A stretch of DNA of 64,000 nt from Streptomyces spirodelae. GTDB taxonomy: Bacteria > Actinomycetota > Actinomycetes > Streptomycetales > Streptomycetaceae. Below are positions 61,942 to 64,000 of the stretch, piece after piece (the first letter of the stretch is position 1; each line of letters starts with the position of its first letter). The stretch is taken from positions 1 to 64,000 of the forward strand of contig NZ_JAFFZN010000005.1 in NCBI RefSeq assembly GCF_017676385.1, in the 5' to 3' direction. Below the pieces are notes generated by a model. That model was not told the DNA's origin and did no database searches. It saw nothing but the letters and a program-made list of their open reading frames with translations. The translations under genes were made by a program, and so were the position numbers.

Positions 61942-62847
61942 TCAGCCCAGCCCGTCGAGGATGCCCTCGATGAAGGCGGCGGTCTCCGCGGGCTGCCGGG
62001 CCTCGGCGCACAGCCGGTCCATGATCAGCGTGTACTGGTCGACCTCGGAGGGCTTGTCGAGGTAGACCGCGTTGGTCAGGTGCTCCAGATACACCTTGTC
62101 GCCCAGATCCGGGTCGGCGAAGCGGAGCAGGGTCACCGGCGTGCCGGCAGCGGCCGCCGTCACCTCGAACGGCGCGACCTGAAGCGTCACATGCGGCAGC
62201 TTGATCACCTTCAGCAGATGTTCGAGCTGCTCGCGCATCACCTCGGGACCGCCGAAGGGACGCCGCAGCACCGCCTCGTCCACGATGGCCCACAGGCGCG
62301 GCGGATCGGCGCGCTCCAGCAGCTTCTGCCTGGCCATGCGCAGCTCGACGATCCGGGCGACCTTGCGCGGTTCGGTGGTCGGATAGCCGAGCCGGCTGAC
62401 GGCGAACGCGTAGTCCTCGGTCTGGAGCAGTCCGGGCAGGAACTGGACCTCGTACGTCCTGATCAGTGACGCCGCGTCCTCCAGTCCGAGATGCAGCTCG
62501 AACCAGTCCTCCAGCACGTCCGAGTACTGGCACCACCAGCCGGGCGAGTTGGCCTGCCGGGCCAGATCGAAGAACTCCTCGCGCTCGTCCGTGCCGTGGA
62601 CGCCGTAGAGCGTCAGCAGGTCCCGCAGATCGCGCTCCTTGGCGCCGACTTGTCCGCGCTCCAGGCGGGTGATCTTCGCGTGCGAGCCGCGGATGGCCCG
62701 GCCCGCCGCCTCCCGGGAGATGTCGAGTGACTGGCGCAGCCTGCGCAGCTTGACGCCCAGGATGATCCGCAGCGCGGTTGGCCCGTTCGACTGCTCCTGG
62801 GCGGAGCGGAGCGACGGTTCACCAGAGGGCTGCATCATGGCGGGCAT
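61942..62847 (-). CDS. XRE-family regulator with DUF5753 domain
   Basis: A 301-residue DNA-binding protein of a type abundant in Streptomyces. The HTH occupies about residues 30-70 (LGVKLRRLRQSLDISREAAGR to GSHAKITRLERGQVG). The DUF5753 part (about 110-295) has WWCQYSDVLEDWFELHLGLEDAAS, IRTYEVQFLPGLLQTEDYA and LRFADPDLGDKVYLEHLTNAVYLDK. Such genes are often paired with a small DUF397 gene, which I do not see next to this one. The ATG at 62847 has GGGAG 6 nt upstream. Confidence 0.88.
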   Translation of the reverse strand: MPAMMQPSGEPSLRSAQEQSNGPTALRIILGVKLRRLRQSLDISREAAGRAIRGSHAKITRLERGQVGAKERDLRDLLTLYGVHGTDEREEFFDLARQANSPGWWCQYSDVLEDWFELHLGLEDAASLIRTYEVQFLPGLLQTEDYAFAVSRLGYPTTEPRKVARIVELRMARQKLLERADPPRLWAIVDEAVLRRPFGGPEVMREQLEHLLKVIKLPHVTLQVAPFEVTAAAAGTPVTLLRFADPDLGDKVYLEHLTNAVYLDKPSEVDQYTLIMDRLCAEARQPAETAAFIEGILDGLG

Positions 62848-63009
62848 TCCGACTCCCAAGGGTGATTGGGCGGTCACAACAGTGTGGCACCGGTGTACCG
62901 GTCCGGTACAGGTACCGGGAGAATACGCGGGCATCGCACGGCCGTTCCGCACGGAGCTTCCCATACTCCCCCAACGCCAACCCGGCAACCAGCCTCCCGG
63001 GCACAGTAG

Positions 63010-63246
63010 TTGAAGACGCAGAATGTAGGCCCCCCGGCCCCGGAGGGCAACCACGATTCCGCGCACCGCGGTGCGAGCGGGCCGGACGACGGGTGCGCAC
63101 AGGTGCGCGCCTCCCACGCGGACAGCGATCCGGGCGCCTGCACTTGCCCTTGCACCTGCCTGTGCGGATGCCCGTGCCCTTGCAATTGCACTTGCCCACA
63201 TCTGCGCGCCGCCGATCAGGGCGCGGGGGTCGGACTGGCGCACTAA
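63010..63246 (+). other. Cysteine-rich low-complexity open frame (doubtful gene)
   Basis: The 720-bp gap 62848-63569 contains no clear gene. Within it, a frame opened by TTG 63010 encodes a 78-residue product with CTCPCTCLCGCPCPCNCTCP at its centre: ten cysteines alternating with other residues. The DNA is a CCTTGCACTTGC-like simple repeat, so the cysteines may be a side effect. There is no ribosome-binding site. Confidence 0.2.
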
Positions 63247-63456
63247 GGGGCGCCTCGGCGCCTTTCAGCTTCCCCTCGCCCGGTACAGCGCCGGTCAGCT
63301 CGGCCACCCCGGCGCCGGCCCCCACTCCGGTCCCGGTCCCGGGCGTCGTCGCCGAGACGGGACCCGGGGCCTCCGTCTGCCTGCGGGGGGCCTGTCTGCG
63401 CGTGTCTGTCTGCGCGGGGGGAGCGCTGTCCCGCCTGGGGGCCCGGAAGTCGGCTC

Positions 63457-63525
63457 TTGACAGGACTGCCGACCGCAGAGCAATCTTCCAGTGAGCAGAA
63501 TATGAGTTTCACGATACGAAATTAA
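63457..63525 (+). promoter_or_regulatory. Promoter/operator region of hydroxypyruvate isomerase
   Basis: A consensus -35 box TTGACA lies at 63457-63462, with an AT-richer stretch following but no clear -10. At 63507-63525, AGTTTC-N7-GAAATT repeats the spacing of the GTTCC-N7-GGA elements near allR/allB and malate synthase, 45 bp upstream of the gene start. Confidence 0.45.
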
Positions 63526-63569
63526 AGCTTCTGACTTACGGATCCCCGAAGGAAGGGAGGGCGGTCGCT

Positions 63570-64000
63570 GTGGTCTCCTCGGACCGGTTCACCGTCAACG
63601 CCTCGATCCTCTTCACCGAGCTGCCCCTGCTGGAGCGCCCGGCGGCCGCCGCGGCCGCGGGCTTCGACAAGATCGAACTGTGGTGGCCCTGGGTCGACGC
63701 ACCCGTGCCCGAGCGCGCCGAGCTCGACGCGCTGCGCAGCGCGCTCGAGGACGCTCAGGTCCAGCTCACCGGGCTGAACTTCTACGCTGGGCAGCTGCCG
63801 GGTCCCGACCGCGGCGCCCTGTCCGTACCCGGCGAGGAGTCGGAGAAGTTCCGCGCCAACATCGAGGTCACCGCCGAATTCGCCCGCTCCGTAGGGTGCA
63901 GGGCGCTCAACGCCCTCTACGGCAACCGCGTCGACGGTGCCACGGAGGCCGAGCAGGACGCCCTCGCGCTGGAGAACCTCGCCCTCGCGGCGCAGGCGGC
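63570..64000 (+). CDS. hyi: Hydroxypyruvate isomerase, N-terminal part (runs off the window)
   Basis: The first 143 codons of a TIM-barrel sugar-phosphate-isomerase-like protein, with the frame still open at the window end. It begins FTVNASILFTELPLLERPAAA, then AAAGFDKIELWWPW and LTGLNFYAGQLPGPDRGAL, typical of Hyi. The enzyme interconverts hydroxypyruvate and tartronate semialdehyde in the glyoxylate carboligase route. GTG 63570 has GGGAGG 9 nt upstream. The next genes, expected to be a tartronate semialdehyde reductase and carboligase, lie outside the window. Confidence 0.87.
   Translation, partial: MVSSDRFTVNASILFTELPLLERPAAAAAAGFDKIELWWPWVDAPVPERAELDALRSALEDAQVQLTGLNFYAGQLPGPDRGALSVPGEESEKFRANIEVTAEFARSVGCRALNALYGNRVDGATEAEQDALALENLALAAQA

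Noticed and set aside
62819..63325. Minus-strand frame encoding a 168-residue Arg/Lys/Cys-rich protein
   Set aside because: It overlaps the start of the DUF5753 regulator and the simple-sequence region; composition is that of repetitive DNA.

Overview
The window is a typical piece of a Streptomyces (or close relative) chromosome: roughly 70 % G+C, strong G/C bias at third codon positions, frequent GTG starts, and Streptomyces-type dispersed intergenic repeats. I see no rRNA, tRNA, CRISPR array, transposase, integrase or prophage gene. About 55 protein genes fill it, mostly in short operons, with stable hairpins at several convergent ends.

Layout. 1-9.4 kb: glycerate kinase, a CrtI-like flavoprotein, an inositol-monophosphatase family enzyme, a B3/B4-domain protein, an SDR, a lipoprotein, an NmrA-like protein and a GNAT enzyme. 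8.4-13.2 kb: a reductive pyrimidine/hydantoin catabolic operon (beta-ureidopropionase, class III aminotransferase, dihydropyrimidinase, luciferase-like flavin oxidoreductase). 13.4-20.6 kb: secreted alpha/beta hydrolase, Ser/Thr kinase with an extracytoplasmic sensor, gamma-glutamyltransferase, conserved protein. 20.6-24 kb: glutamate-type ABC importer. 24-30 kb: exported SGNH hydrolase, exodeoxyribonuclease III, metallo-hydrolase and a PcaD-PcaC fusion. 30.2-37 kb: sugar module (ROK kinase, three-gene ABC importer, GntR regulator, divergent Gfo/Idh/MocA dehydrogenase). 37-41.5 kb: GNAT, cytochrome P450, KDPG aldolase plus PfkB kinase, RNase Sa-type secreted ribonuclease.

41.6-48.4 kb and 55.9-64 kb form a split purine/ureide to glyoxylate programme: allantoicase, allantoinase, an IclR regulator (AllR-like), a MobA-like nucleotidyltransferase and malate synthase; then a nucleobase permease, 8-oxoguanine deaminase, uricase, 5-hydroxyisourate hydrolase, OHCU decarboxylase, an HTH regulator and the start of hydroxypyruvate isomerase at the window end. 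The two halves are separated by GPP34, a YfcC-type transporter, GNAT, HxlR/reductase, XRE, an orphan HMG-CoA reductase and a ricin-type lectin. Together the enzymes would convert purines to urate, allantoin, allantoate, ureidoglycolate and glyoxylate, and then draw glyoxylate into malate or, via hydroxypyruvate isomerase and glycerate kinase, into glycerate. No xanthine dehydrogenase, ureidoglycolate lyase or glyoxylate carboligase is visible here.

The most interesting signals are regulatory. A 17-bp palindrome TTCAAC-N5-GTTGAA recurs before allantoinase, malate synthase and the urate operon. A second element, GTTYC-N7-GRA, recurs at the IclR/allantoinase intergenic region, before malate synthase and before hydroxypyruvate isomerase. 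Other signals are a MerR-type promoter with a 19-bp spacer, a double palindrome before the KDG kinase, and a dispersed repeat apparently translated as part of gamma-glutamyltransferase. All functions are inferred by reading the sequence; no database search was run.
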